Source: JAWKIJ01 sp041394325
Lineage (GTDB): Bacteria; Actinomycetota; Acidimicrobiia; Acidimicrobiales; Microtrichaceae
Direction: 5' to 3'
NCBI GenBank assembly: GCA_041394325.1
Contig: JAWKIJ010000001.1
Location: 1,984,001 to 2,048,000 of the forward strand
DNA: 64,000 nt
Positions within the stretch are counted from its first letter, which is position 1. Each line of letters starts with the position of its first letter. The notes below the pieces were generated by a model that was not told the origin of the DNA, did no database searches, and saw only the letters and a program-made list of their open reading frames with translations. Below, piece after piece: positions 42,331-50,898 of the stretch. The position numbers and the translations under genes were made by a program.

Positions 42331-43741
42331 TCAGGGTTTGGCGTCGAGGAGACGCCGATAGGCGCGGTTCAACTCGGTGACGAGGCGACCGGGTTCGGTG
42401 ATCGCCCCGGTATCGATCACGACACCCATGTTGAGCGTTCCTCGATACGACATCGTCGTGAGGTTGAACGCCGCTCCCATGAGCGGCCCCATCGGGTAGT
42501 TCGACTCCAACAGCGCGCCGGCGATGAAGGTGTCCATCGGTGCGGCGCGGAGGTTGGACGTCACGAAGTCGATGGCGGAGGTCGCCCGGGTTGCCGTTCG
42601 GGCCACGACCGAGGTGGGCAACAGGTTGATGAGCCCCGCGAACGCGTCGACCGCAATGGCGGCCGGCTCCGCGGGTGGCGGCGAGCACCTGGTGCACTTC
42701 GTCGAGTAGGACCAGTGGCTTGGCGTCGCCGATCGGTACCACCGTCTGTGTCGGGGAGAAGGCGTTGCCACCGATGCCTCGACCGGTCCGCCGGCTGATG
42801 GGCATCGCCATCCGGAGGGCGGACGGATCGTGGTGGTGGTGCCGGTGGTACGCGCCTGCCGCCAGGCATGCGCCCGTGACGAACACGTCGTTGACGGTCA
42901 CGCCGTTCGCCTTGGCCAGAGCCACCGCGTCGGCGAGGCTCACGTCGAGCGTGCCGAAGGCGCGGGTGAGGCCACGTTCGCTCCACAACGGGCTCAACGG
43001 TCGGTCACCCGCGCGGAGTTGACGGACCGCGGAGTTGGCGATCCCCGACACATACCGTGCCGTGTCCCCCAGACGGCCCGGATGCGCGGCGGTGTCGCCG
43101 ATCTCTCCGAACAGCCTCCCGGCGACCCCGATCTGGCGCCGCACGACGTGCTCCGCGGCATCGGTGAGGGAGCCGACGAAACTGCCGAGGGGATGGGACT
43201 CCACGTCGGGTGCGGGTACGGGTGAACGAGGTGGGGCGTCGCGGTCGAAGTCGATGAACTCCAGCGAGAGGCGCAGCCCACCCTGCCCGTCGGTCATCGT
43301 GTGGTGAAGGCGCTGGATCATGGCCGCCTTGCCGTCGCGGAGTCCGGTGATGACGTCGAACTCCCAGAGCGGACGGGTGCGGTCGAAGGGGTCCATGAAC
43401 ATGGAGCACGCCAGGCGGTAGAGCTCGGCGCGTGAGGCGCGACCTCCGAGGTCGATGTGCTTGAGATGGCGCTCGATCGCGAAGTGCGGATCGGGTGACC
43501 AGCGAGGGGGCGCGATCCGCCCGAACACCGGGGCCGGCCGTTGCCTGAGGCGTGGGAAGACGACCGCGGCCCGCTCGAGGGTCGACGCGAGTGCTTCGAG
43601 ATCGGGAGCCCGGTCGAGGATCGACAGGTTGGCGATGTTGGCGGAGAGACGCGGATCCTTCTCGAGGTTCCACATGAGGGCTTCGAAGTCGCTCATGTGC
43701 GACAGGTCCTGCTGCTCCTCGTCGTGTGGATCTTCCGGCAC
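42331..43741 (-). CDS. Wax ester synthase/diacylglycerol acyltransferase (WS/DGAT), frame-broken
   Basis: A WS/DGAT makes storage lipids (wax esters or triacylglycerol) from acyl-CoA. Seen: the N-terminal QDLSHMSDFEALMWNLEKD, the active-site HHxxxDG in MIQRLHHTMTDGQGGLRLSL, ANGVTVNDVFVTGACLAAGA and SALRMAMPISRR. Near 42680 the frame shifts by one base and continues with AIAVDAFAGLINLLPTSVVA, TSNLRAAPMDTFIAGALLES and YPMGPLMGAAFNLTTMSYRG, the conserved C-terminal half. The GTG at 43741 is chosen because homologous N termini begin just before the LSxxD motif; ATG 43697 would cut it off. It is convergent with the 58-residue gene. Confidence 0.85.
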
Positions 43742-43752
43742 CGTCCGCGAGG

Positions 43753-44439
43753 CTACCGGCGCGTCGGACCCACGGGACCCTGGTCGGTCCAGGGGGGGCG
43801 CCCGGTCCTCCGGCGAAGTGAATCGGTCGCACTCGCACCGATACGACCGAGCAGTATCCCCGCCACGAGGCCACCCACCACGTCGGAGGGATGGTGGATG
43901 CGAACGTGCACCCTGCTCCAGCCGATCGTCGCTCCGAGTAGGTACCACGGCCAGGAACGACCGCCGCGGGCGGCCAGGAGGGTCGCCGCGAACATCCCCG
44001 ACGACGCGTGCCCGCTGGGAAAGCTGCTGGTCCGCGGTGTTCGGAGGTGGAGGGGCCGCTCGCCTTCGACGACGGGACGGCTGCGCCGGAAGAGCAGCTT
44101 GACCGGGCCGTTGAGCACCGCGGCTTCGACGCCGATGGCCGAGGAGAACTCGACACCATCGCGCCACGATGCCCGACCGGTGAGGGCCTGGAGCACGGCG
44201 ATCGCGTGCCAGACCCCGCCGTGGTCCCCGGCGGTGCTCAGCCCGTAGAACAGGCGGTCCGCCCAGGGGCGGCCGCGAAGCGTGTCCGCCCATCGTTCAC
44301 CGATCTCGTCGATGCGTTCGACGATCGGCGAGTCGAGCCAGCCGGCAAGGGGCCCGGCGTCGCGCCGTGGACCGACCGTGCCGTCCCCGCCGACGGGCCC
44401 ATTGCCGTGGTGCGTGCCGGGTGCCGCGGTGCCGCTCAC
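43753..44439 (-). CDS. PAP2-family phosphatase, membrane protein
   Basis: A 228-residue PAP2 acid phosphatase. The three signature motifs are present: KLLFRRSRP (about residues 121-129), SSFPSGHASSGMFAATLLAA with the catalytic His, and GWSRVHVRIHHPSDVVGGLV. Hydrophobic segments around these fit a membrane enzyme acting on lipid phosphates such as phosphatidate or undecaprenyl pyrophosphate, with the active site outside. Phosphatidate phosphatase would supply diacylglycerol to the neighbouring WS/DGAT, which is inference. GTG 44439 overlaps the stop of the RecB-like gene (GTGA). Confidence 0.85.
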   Translation of the reverse strand: MSGTAAPGTHHGNGPVGGDGTVGPRRDAGPLAGWLDSPIVERIDEIGERWADTLRGRPWADRLFYGLSTAGDHGGVWHAIAVLQALTGRASWRDGVEFSSAIGVEAAVLNGPVKLLFRRSRPVVEGERPLHLRTPRTSSFPSGHASSGMFAATLLAARGGRSWPWYLLGATIGWSRVHVRIHHPSDVVGGLVAGILLGRIGASATDSLRRRTGRPPWTDQGPVGPTRR

Positions 44440-45260
44440 GCGGGTACCGCGGCGGTTCTCGGGGAAAGGTCGACGAGCGCCTGCGCGGGATCGCCGCCGT
44501 AGAGCGGGCAGTAGGGCTTGAAGTTGCACACGTTGCACAACGCCGACTGCTTGGGTCGGAAGTCCTCGTGCTCGCATGCCCGCTCGATCGCGGACCAGAT
44601 CGCCTCGATGCGTCGCTCGAGCCCCGCGATGGACTGGTCGGTGGGGCGTGCGACGATGACCTGTGGCTGAGGCCCCAGGTACATGAGCTGCACCCTGGTC
44701 GGCCGACGGCCGAGGATCCGTTCGCACAACAGGGCGTAGAAGTGCACACCACCGAGCCGCGCGAGTTCCTGCCGTTCGGAGGGGACGCGGCCGGTCTTGT
44801 AGTCGGTGACGACCAGTTCGCCATCGGCGTCGAGGTCGAGGCGGTCGATGATGCCTCGGAGGGTAAGCCCCCCGACCTCGGTGCTGAGCATCAACTCGAC
44901 CCCGACGGGATCGAAGGTCGTGGGGTCCTCGAGTTGGAAGTAGCGGTCGACCATGAGCGACGCGTCGTCGAGGAAGGCGCTGCGTTGGTCGTGGTCGAGG
45001 TCGAGGGCTCCGAGGATGCCCTCCTCCTCGAACTCCGCGACGGCCGCATCGAGCGTCTCGGCGGCGAGAGCACGATTGCGCTCGGCGGGCCGGTGGGTGA
45101 ACAGGGACTCGAGGGCACGGTGCACGATGCTGCCCTTGGTCGCAGCGGGGCTGGGGGGCTCGACCAGCTTGTCGATGGCGGAGAACCTGAACGCGAGCGC
45201 GCAGTCCTTGAATGCGGACACTTTGGAGGGTGACAGCGAGGACGGCAACGGAAGCGCCAT
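44436..45260 (-). CDS. RecB-family PD-(D/E)XK exonuclease with Fe-S cysteines
   Basis: A 274-residue single-domain nuclease of the PDDEXK_1 (RecB/Cas4-like) group. Seen: LSPSKVSAFKDCALAFRFSA with a first Cys, TKGSIVHRALESLF with the conserved His, LTLRGIIDRLDLDADGELVV and TDYKTGRVPSERQ giving the Asp...Asp-Tyr-Lys active site, and the C-terminal SALCNVCNFKPYCPLYGGDP whose three Cys complete a likely 4Fe-4S cluster. It is probably a DNA end-processing exonuclease. The ATG at 45260 is six bases after TAGGGT on the minus strand. PAP2 is translationally coupled downstream, probably without functional relation. Confidence 0.88.
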   Translation of the reverse strand: MALPLPSSLSPSKVSAFKDCALAFRFSAIDKLVEPPSPAATKGSIVHRALESLFTHRPAERNRALAAETLDAAVAEFEEEGILGALDLDHDQRSAFLDDASLMVDRYFQLEDPTTFDPVGVELMLSTEVGGLTLRGIIDRLDLDADGELVVTDYKTGRVPSERQELARLGGVHFYALLCERILGRRPTRVQLMYLGPQPQVIVARPTDQSIAGLERRIEAIWSAIERACEHEDFRPKQSALCNVCNFKPYCPLYGGDPAQALVDLSPRTAAVPA

Positions 45261-45266
45261 GGCCTC

Positions 45267-45272
45267 ACCCTA
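45267..45272 (-). promoter_or_regulatory. Leaderless -10 (TAGGGT) of the RecB-like gene
   Basis: TAGGGT on the minus strand ends six bases before the ATG at 45260. Confidence 0.5.
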
Positions 45273-45313
45273 GGTGTGGGCACCGACAGTGCCGGCGAAC
45301 GGGACATCCGCGC

Positions 45314-46198
45314 TCAACGGGGGAGCGGGCTCGACCCGTTCGACATCCGGACCGATCGCGCCATCGACTCGGGATCCTCCATCGGGCCGAAGTGCCCGAG
45401 CTCGGGATGGACCTCGACGGTACCGAGCGTGATCCGACCGGCGATCCGCTCGGCGAACATCCCCGGACCCGGTCTCGACGTATCCCCGGTGACGACCGTG
45501 ACGGGGATGCTCAGCGAAGGGAGGGAGTCCCACGCGTGGTGACGCCCACCCATCCGGTAGGTCTCGGCCTCGTCCGCGGGCCGGCACGACAGTTCGACGG
45601 TGCCGTCGGGCAGGTCCCGCAGTCCCCGTTCGAGATATCCGTCGACCGAGGCGCGGTGGAACGCGGACATGGGTGGTTTCGCCGAATAGTTCCGCCGTGC
45701 CTCCTCCCGGTCCTCGAACCGGCTCCGACGGCGCAGGGCACCGAGCGCGAGCATCTCGCCCGGGTCCGGTGCGGCGTCGACGACGGCGGGAGGGAACACC
45801 ACGGGTTCGTACACCCAGAGCCGATCGAAGCGGGGGGTCGTACCGGCCGTCTGCGCGAGGATCAGTGCCGCTCCGCCCATCGAGTGGCCGACCCCGGCCC
45901 ACGGTGCGATTCCCTCGTCCTCGTCCACCGCGTCCGTGACGGCGGCGACGTCGGAGGCGATGGACTCCCAACGCAGTCCGCCCGGTTGCGGCCTCCCCGA
46001 GTGTCCGTGGGCCCGGAAGTCGAGTGCCCAACACTCGTACGTGTCGGACAGCGCGGCGGCCATCGGCCGGAAGACGGTGGAGCAGAAGCCGGTCGCATGG
46101 GCGAACAGCAGTCGCGTTCGGGGCCGAGACGAACGCTCCGCCGCGTCCAGCCGGCCGAAGGCGATCTCCACGCCGTCCGCGCTGCGAACCGAACCCAC
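45314..46198 (-). CDS. Alpha/beta hydrolase
   Basis: A 294-residue alpha/beta-hydrolase fold protein. Seen: LLFAHATGFCSTVFRPMAAA for the oxyanion-hole strand (His-Ala-Thr-Gly variant), CWALDFRAHGHSGRP, the nucleophile elbow AGVGHSMGGAALILAQTA, SIPVTVVTGDTSRPGPGM before the acid residue, and HPELGHFGPMEDPESMARSV with the catalytic His. Specificity is unknown. GTG 46198 is preferred because TAACCT lies eight bases upstream, matching the window's leaderless pattern; ATG 46267 would extend into the previous gene by 23 bases. Confidence 0.85.
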   Translation of the reverse strand: MGSVRSADGVEIAFGRLDAAERSSRPRTRLLFAHATGFCSTVFRPMAAALSDTYECWALDFRAHGHSGRPQPGGLRWESIASDVAAVTDAVDEDEGIAPWAGVGHSMGGAALILAQTAGTTPRFDRLWVYEPVVFPPAVVDAAPDPGEMLALGALRRRSRFEDREEARRNYSAKPPMSAFHRASVDGYLERGLRDLPDGTVELSCRPADEAETYRMGGRHHAWDSLPSLSIPVTVVTGDTSRPGPGMFAERIAGRITLGTVEVHPELGHFGPMEDPESMARSVRMSNGSSPLPR

Positions 46199-46206
46199 GG
46201 CGGCCC

Positions 46207-46212
46207 AGGTTA
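46207..46212 (-). promoter_or_regulatory. Leaderless -10 (TAACCT) of the hydrolase gene
   Basis: TAACCT on the minus strand ends eight bases before GTG 46198 and decides that start over ATG 46267. Confidence 0.45.
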
Positions 46213-46244
46213 GGTGTGTCCACCCGGTCGGGAGGACGAGGCCG

Positions 46245-46637
46245 TCAGTGGAACCGGGGAGCGACATCCGGTTCAGCGTCGATGGTCTCGGCGTCGATCA
46301 CCGCGGGACCGCTGGTCAGGGTGTGGGCGACGAGATCGTGGGGTATCACCGCGGCGGGAAGGTCGTGGTCGTCGACACCTGTGGTGCTCACACACATCGG
46401 ATCGACGAACGGAACCCAGCTCATCAGCCTCGCGAGCTCGGCCCGAACCCACACGGCCGTCTCGGCCGAGCGGTGTGTTGCGCCGAGGAGGTCGCCCTCG
46501 TCCTCGGAGACGGTGAAGAGCCCGTTGGGTGACGCCGCCAGGAACACGTCGCCGACCCGGAACACCTCGATCCGATCCAGGAGCGACCGCAGGATCTCCT
46601 CGGTGGAGGCCTTGGCCAGCCGGCTCGATCGGAACAT
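46245..46637 (-). CDS. Hypothetical protein (130 aa)
   Basis: Not recognised. It reads STEEILRSLLDRIEVFRVGD, VFLAASPNGLFTVSEDEGDL and TAVWVRAELARLMSWVPFVD, then an acidic C terminus ending DAEPDVAPRFH; soluble, no signal peptide. The ATG at 46637 has GAGGA nearby upstream. It ends 47 bases before the hydrolase GTG; no functional link can be read. Confidence 0.6.
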   Translation of the reverse strand: MFRSSRLAKASTEEILRSLLDRIEVFRVGDVFLAASPNGLFTVSEDEGDLLGATHRSAETAVWVRAELARLMSWVPFVDPMCVSTTGVDDHDLPAAVIPHDLVAHTLTSGPAVIDAETIDAEPDVAPRFH

Positions 46638-46694
46638 CGCTTCCTCATCGGCAGGTGACCTATCGAACCTGAGTCGAAAGTCCCGATTCGTGGT

Positions 46695-48065
46695 TCAGGT
46701 GGCGTTGGTGAGCCGTCCGGGGGTCGGTGGGTTCAGCGTCTCCACCTGGTCGGCCGAGGTGATGAGGCCGTCGAGCAACGTCGCTCCGTCGCTGGTGGGG
46801 CTGGCGATGCCCAGGTCGGCCCATCGCCGGCGGGCACTCGGGTTGGCGATGCCCTCGACCGCCATCGCCGAATCCCAGCAGGTGGTGTCGCTGATGACCC
46901 ACCCGTACTTCCGGAAGGCGGTGGCGAAGATCCTCGCGGTACGGCGTTTGGCACCGGTGAAGCCACGGCGGTCCAACCAGGACTCGACCTGGGCGTCGGT
47001 GAGGTTCAGGCGGAATCGCATCCCTTCGGGAACCGTCTTGGCCCGCGCCTCGGGAGTGTTCGCCTGGGCGGATGCCCCGCACGAGGCGGCCGGTCCCGAA
47101 TACCATTCGAGACGGGTCGCCGGAGCCTCCGCATAGCCGCAGTCCACGCCGGCCGCCGCGGTATTCACCTGCGCAGGGGTGCACGCCGGCCCGAACATGG
47201 TGCCGTAGGTCTCCATGTTCACGACGTGCTCGATCGATCCCTTCTCGATCTCGTCGAGTGTCGGCAACAGCGCGGTGGCCAGGAGGTTGCCCATTCCGCG
47301 TTGGCCCGCACCCGAGTAGCCCGACGAGTGGACGAGATCCGCGATCGAGCCGTCGGGGTTGGTTCCCAGGGACACCTGGCCCGCACACAGGTCGGTTCCG
47401 CCCCGGTAGCCGGCGAACAGGTTGCCGAGGGTGAGACACGTCGACCAATTGACCTTCTGCACCCCCCACAGGCCCCACTGGCGACCGGTCGCCCGGTCGA
47501 TGATGACCATCTCCATGTCGCTACCCGCAGCGGGTTGCCAGTCGGGGTTCCAAGGGATGGAGTCGCCGTCGGAGACGTTGGAGGGCCAACCCCACGAGGC
47601 GATGTAGACCCGGATCGTGGTGGTGGCGTCGTCGGTGTAGTAGATGGGCGTCGAGTAGGCGTCGAAGGACACCGTGATTCGGCCACGCTGGGACGGATCG
47701 GTGCGGCCGGGCAGGTTGGCGTTGTCGAACCAGCGCCTGGACCACGCGGCGGAGTCGGCCCGCACGCCCAGGCACGAGGCCGGTTGGTTGAACACCGAGT
47801 CGGGTGAGAACTGCGGAGGGTTCTGGCGGGCACTCGCCTTGTCCGCCGCGCAACGCTCGCCGGGATCGTCCGGTCGGTCGGGCGAGGTGGTCGGGTTCAC
47901 GTGGTCCGCGGACGGAATGGCCTCGGGTGTCACCGACGCGGTCTGTGCCGCCGGTGCCGGGACGGTCGTCGTCGTTCGCGACGGTGGCGACACCGAGTCG
48001 CACCCGGCGAGGGGGATCGGGACGAGCACGGCGGACAGCGCTCGTGCGAGAGATCGTGGTGCCAT
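46695..48065 (-). CDS. Unknown secreted lipoprotein (456 aa)
   Basis: The N terminus is a lipoprotein signal peptide (SLARALSAVLVPIPLAGCDS; lipobox LAGC, Cys22), followed by a Thr/Pro-rich spacer. The mature domain has five to seven Cys and many aromatic residues: FDAYSTPIYYTDDATTTIRV, WGWPSNVSDGDSIPWNPDWQ, MEMVIIDRATGRQWGLWGVQ, MGNLLATALLPTLDEIEKGS and TAFRKYGWVISDTTCWDSAM. The pattern recalls all-beta carbohydrate-active or capsid-like folds but I cannot name a family. It is divergent from the tandem acyltransferase cluster, so an envelope role is plausible. ATG 48065 is chosen for the signal peptide. Confidence 0.75.
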   Translation of the reverse strand: MAPRSLARALSAVLVPIPLAGCDSVSPPSRTTTTVPAPAAQTASVTPEAIPSADHVNPTTSPDRPDDPGERCAADKASARQNPPQFSPDSVFNQPASCLGVRADSAAWSRRWFDNANLPGRTDPSQRGRITVSFDAYSTPIYYTDDATTTIRVYIASWGWPSNVSDGDSIPWNPDWQPAAGSDMEMVIIDRATGRQWGLWGVQKVNWSTCLTLGNLFAGYRGGTDLCAGQVSLGTNPDGSIADLVHSSGYSGAGQRGMGNLLATALLPTLDEIEKGSIEHVVNMETYGTMFGPACTPAQVNTAAAGVDCGYAEAPATRLEWYSGPAASCGASAQANTPEARAKTVPEGMRFRLNLTDAQVESWLDRRGFTGAKRRTARIFATAFRKYGWVISDTTCWDSAMAVEGIANPSARRRWADLGIASPTSDGATLLDGLITSADQVETLNPPTPGRLTNAT

Positions 48066-48284
48066 GGGGGTCCCCGGTTCGCGGACACCGGAACCCCGCT
48101 GGATCCGGTGGGCTGCAGGGGTGATCGGCCCACCGCCGGGCCACCTTGAACTTGGGCGTGGTCGCTCCGAGGTCCCGTCCGGCACAGGGGGATCGCTTGT
48201 ACGCTGGGCCGTTCCATCGGCCGGCCATTCCCATGGGACAGGCCGCGGACGGACCCCGACCCGACCCCCGACGCAGCATCGAAA

Positions 48285-49544
48285 GTGGACCCGGTGGCAG
48301 CAGTGAGCGCGCAGCGGCAGGGTGCTTGGGTCTCACGTGCCCCCAAGCTCGGTCACGTGGCACCGTTCGACGGCATCCGCGGCTTCGGGGTGATCGGTGT
48401 GATGTTGGGCCACGCGCTGCCGCAGGGCACGTTGTCCTTCTCGGCCATCGTCGACGTCTTCTTCATCATCTCGGGGTTTCTCATCACCACGCTCCTCCTT
48501 CAGGAACACCGCCAGACCGGAGGCGTGAACGTGCGGAAGTTCTACGCACGGCGGCTCCTTCGGCTGCTGCCCGGGCTGTGGGTGATGCTCGCGGGAACCG
48601 CGGTGATCGGCCTCGTCATCAAGGCGACCGGCAACCTCGACGGCCGAACCCTCGGCGGCCTGGCGAAGGAGATCGTCGCGTCGTTCCTCTACGTCCACAA
48701 CATCGTCTATCCGGTGAACAACGGACCCTGGATCGACCACCTGTGGACGTTGTCGATCGAGGAGCAGTTCTACCTGGTCATCGGCGTCGTGGCCCTGCTA
48801 TCCATCGCCCGTGGCCGGGTTCGCGCGGTGACGGTCGCGTTGGTCGCGCTGGTGGTCGTCGTGCAGGGGTCGAGGCTGATCCTGGACCCCGGACCCTTCG
48901 GCACCGCGGCGGCGGCCGTCTGGCTCCAACGGCCGGATTCGCTGATGGTCGGGATGTTGGCGGCCCTGTTGTCGGCGAGCATCCCCGACCCCCTGTCAGC
49001 TCGGGCTCGCCGGATCCTGTCGACCGCCGGATGGGTCGGGATCCCGGTGCTGTTCTTCTCGGTATGGGCGTCCACCGGCGTCGCCGCCCGCCTCGGATTG
49101 CATCATCCCTATGTGCCCGCGAACCACGCCGAGCTGCTGGCCGAGGGGCTCCGCCCGCACGGTTTCTACTGGATCCAGTGGGGCAACTCCGCGGCCGACT
49201 GGGCTGCGGCCGCCATCACTCTCTGTGCGTTCCGGGTTCCCGACTGGTGGCCCAACCGATTCCTCTCGGTTCGGCTGTGGGTGTGGACCGGGGGCCTGCT
49301 GAGCTACGCGCTGTACATCTGGCACGTACCGGTGCAGGAACTGTTGCGGGCGCTGTTGCCCGCCTCGACCCCCAAGCCGCTGTGGGTCGTCCTGGCGGTC
49401 ACCGTGCCCTTCGCGTTCGCCTATCCCTCGTACCGCTTCGTCGAACGCAGGGCGCTGGCCTGGAAGAACCGGTTCACGGTGACCGGTGACGCCCGGACCG
49501 CGGCGCTGCTCGGCGACGCCGCGCCGCGGACAGAGCCCACGTGA
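48285..49544 (+). CDS. Acyltransferase-3 (OafA-like) membrane protein 1
   Basis: A 419-residue acyltransferase-3 with about ten hydrophobic helices. Seen: the family N-terminal motif APFDGIRGFGVIGVMLGHAL (Arg and His conserved), FFIISGFLITTLLLQEHRQT, RKFYARRLLRLLPGLWVMLA, WTLSIEEQFYLVIGVVALLS and the C-terminal LSYALYIWHVPVQELLRALL. Such enzymes transfer acetyl or other acyl groups to extracellular polysaccharides, peptidoglycan or antibiotics. It heads a run of three paralogues joined by GTGA overlaps. GTG 48285 is the first start; 48294 and 48303 are alternatives. A TACGCT at 48200-48205 could be the promoter. Confidence 0.9.
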   Translation: MDPVAAVSAQRQGAWVSRAPKLGHVAPFDGIRGFGVIGVMLGHALPQGTLSFSAIVDVFFIISGFLITTLLLQEHRQTGGVNVRKFYARRLLRLLPGLWVMLAGTAVIGLVIKATGNLDGRTLGGLAKEIVASFLYVHNIVYPVNNGPWIDHLWTLSIEEQFYLVIGVVALLSIARGRVRAVTVALVALVVVVQGSRLILDPGPFGTAAAAVWLQRPDSLMVGMLAALLSASIPDPLSARARRILSTAGWVGIPVLFFSVWASTGVAARLGLHHPYVPANHAELLAEGLRPHGFYWIQWGNSAADWAAAAITLCAFRVPDWWPNRFLSVRLWVWTGGLLSYALYIWHVPVQELLRALLPASTPKPLWVVLAVTVPFAFAYPSYRFVERRALAWKNRFTVTGDARTAALLGDAAPRTEPT

Positions 49545-50898
49545 ACCCCCCTGCCCCGGTCGATCCATCCGCACGCCCCGGTTTCGTCTCGCGGGCGCCT
49601 CGGCTCGGCTTCGTGCCCTCGCTCGACGGGATGCGGGGCATCGGTGTGGCGATGGTGCTGGTCGGCCACGCGCTGTTCGAGTACCTCGAATCGTGGGTGA
49701 CGATCGTCGACACGTTCTTCGTGTTGAGCGCGTTCCTGATCGTCACGCTCCTGTTGCAGGAGGCCAACTCCACGGGTCGGGTACGAATCGGGCGCTTCTA
49801 CCAGCGTCGGGCCCTCCGGTTGCTGCCGTCGCTCGCCCTGTTCGTCGCGACGTGGCTCGTCGTCGCGGCGATCGGCACGGTGTTCGGCGTCGAGGGCCTG
49901 TCGCTCGCGAGGTCGCGAAGGATGCCGGTGCGGCGATCGGCTACGTGTACCACGTCTTCTATCCCAACGGCCTGTACATGATCCATCCGGGGATGCAGGA
50001 CAAGCGCACCATGTGGCACCTGTGGACCTTGTCGGTGGAGGAGCACTTCTACCTCGTGATCCCCGCGATCGTCTGGTTCTGCGTCCGCCGCAACATGATC
50101 CGGCTGCTCGGGGTCGGCATGGCCGCGGGTGCCGTCGCCGTCGGCGTTGCCCGCCTTCTCGCCTACACGGGTCCCGACATGTCGCCGGGGATGGTCTCGG
50201 GTGTCCGCCTGGCATTCCTGCAACGGCCGGACGCGCTGATGGTGGGGGTGGTGTTGGCAGTGGTGAACGCGCACCTCGACGAGGACACGGTGCAGCGCTA
50301 CCGCGGGATGATCGTGGCCCTCGGTACCGTCGGCTTGGTCGCCTGGGCGGCGGCGCTCAACCTGTCGAGCGGACTGGTTCGCAAGGTCGGCGGTCCGTAC
50401 TTCGAGTACCTGCCGGGCGGTCCGGCAACGGCCGACCACGCCCACATGGTCCAGCACTGGTATTGGTTCCGCTTCGGTCACACGCTGGGCATCGCCGGCG
50501 TGGCCCTCATGTTGTTGTGCATGGTGAGGATCCGCGGCTGGTGGTTCGCCCGCTTCCTGTCCGCGAAGCCGTTCCTGTGGATGGGACGGCTGTCCTACAC
50601 CGTGTACGTCTGGCACGCGCTGCCCTACGTGCTGCTGCTCGCCGCGACGGGTGGCGACGGTGCGAGTCCGACGGTGAAGGTGTTGAGGACGCCGCTCCTG
50701 ATCGCCGCGGCGATCGCCGTGTCGATGCCCGTGTTCTACAAGGTCGAGCTCCCGGTGATGCGCATGAAGCTGCGGTTCTCCTCGGAGGCGGAGACGGTGG
50801 ACCTGACCACCGGCAAGGTCGTCGCGACGCCCGCTGGGATCGACACCTCCGGGGACGTGGCGGACGGCCCCTCGGGCGGTGGCGCGGGATCGTCGTGA
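49541..50898 (+). CDS. Acyltransferase-3 membrane protein 2, frame-broken
   Basis: Second paralogue. Seen: PRLGFVPSLDGMRGIGVAMV, then VDTFFVLSAFLIVTLLLQEA and GRFYQRRALRLLPSLALFVA, then after a one-base change near 49907 (restoring LAEVAKDAGAAIGYVYHVFY) WTLSVEEHFYLVIPAIVWF, RPDALMVGVVLAVVNAHLDE and RLSYTVYVWHALPYVLLLAA. Its tail VDLTTGKVVATPAGIDTSG is shared with paralogue 3. GTG 49541 overlaps the first gene's stop; its own TGA overlaps the third gene's GTG. It probably modifies the same surface polymer as its neighbours with different acceptor position; that is inference. Confidence 0.87.

Noticed and set aside
42020..43753. N-terminal and C-terminal extensions of the WS/DGAT frame (running from 44293 to 42020)
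   Set aside because: The upstream part reads through PAP2 and the downstream part is the wrong frame after the break; only 43741-42331 with a frame change fits the family.
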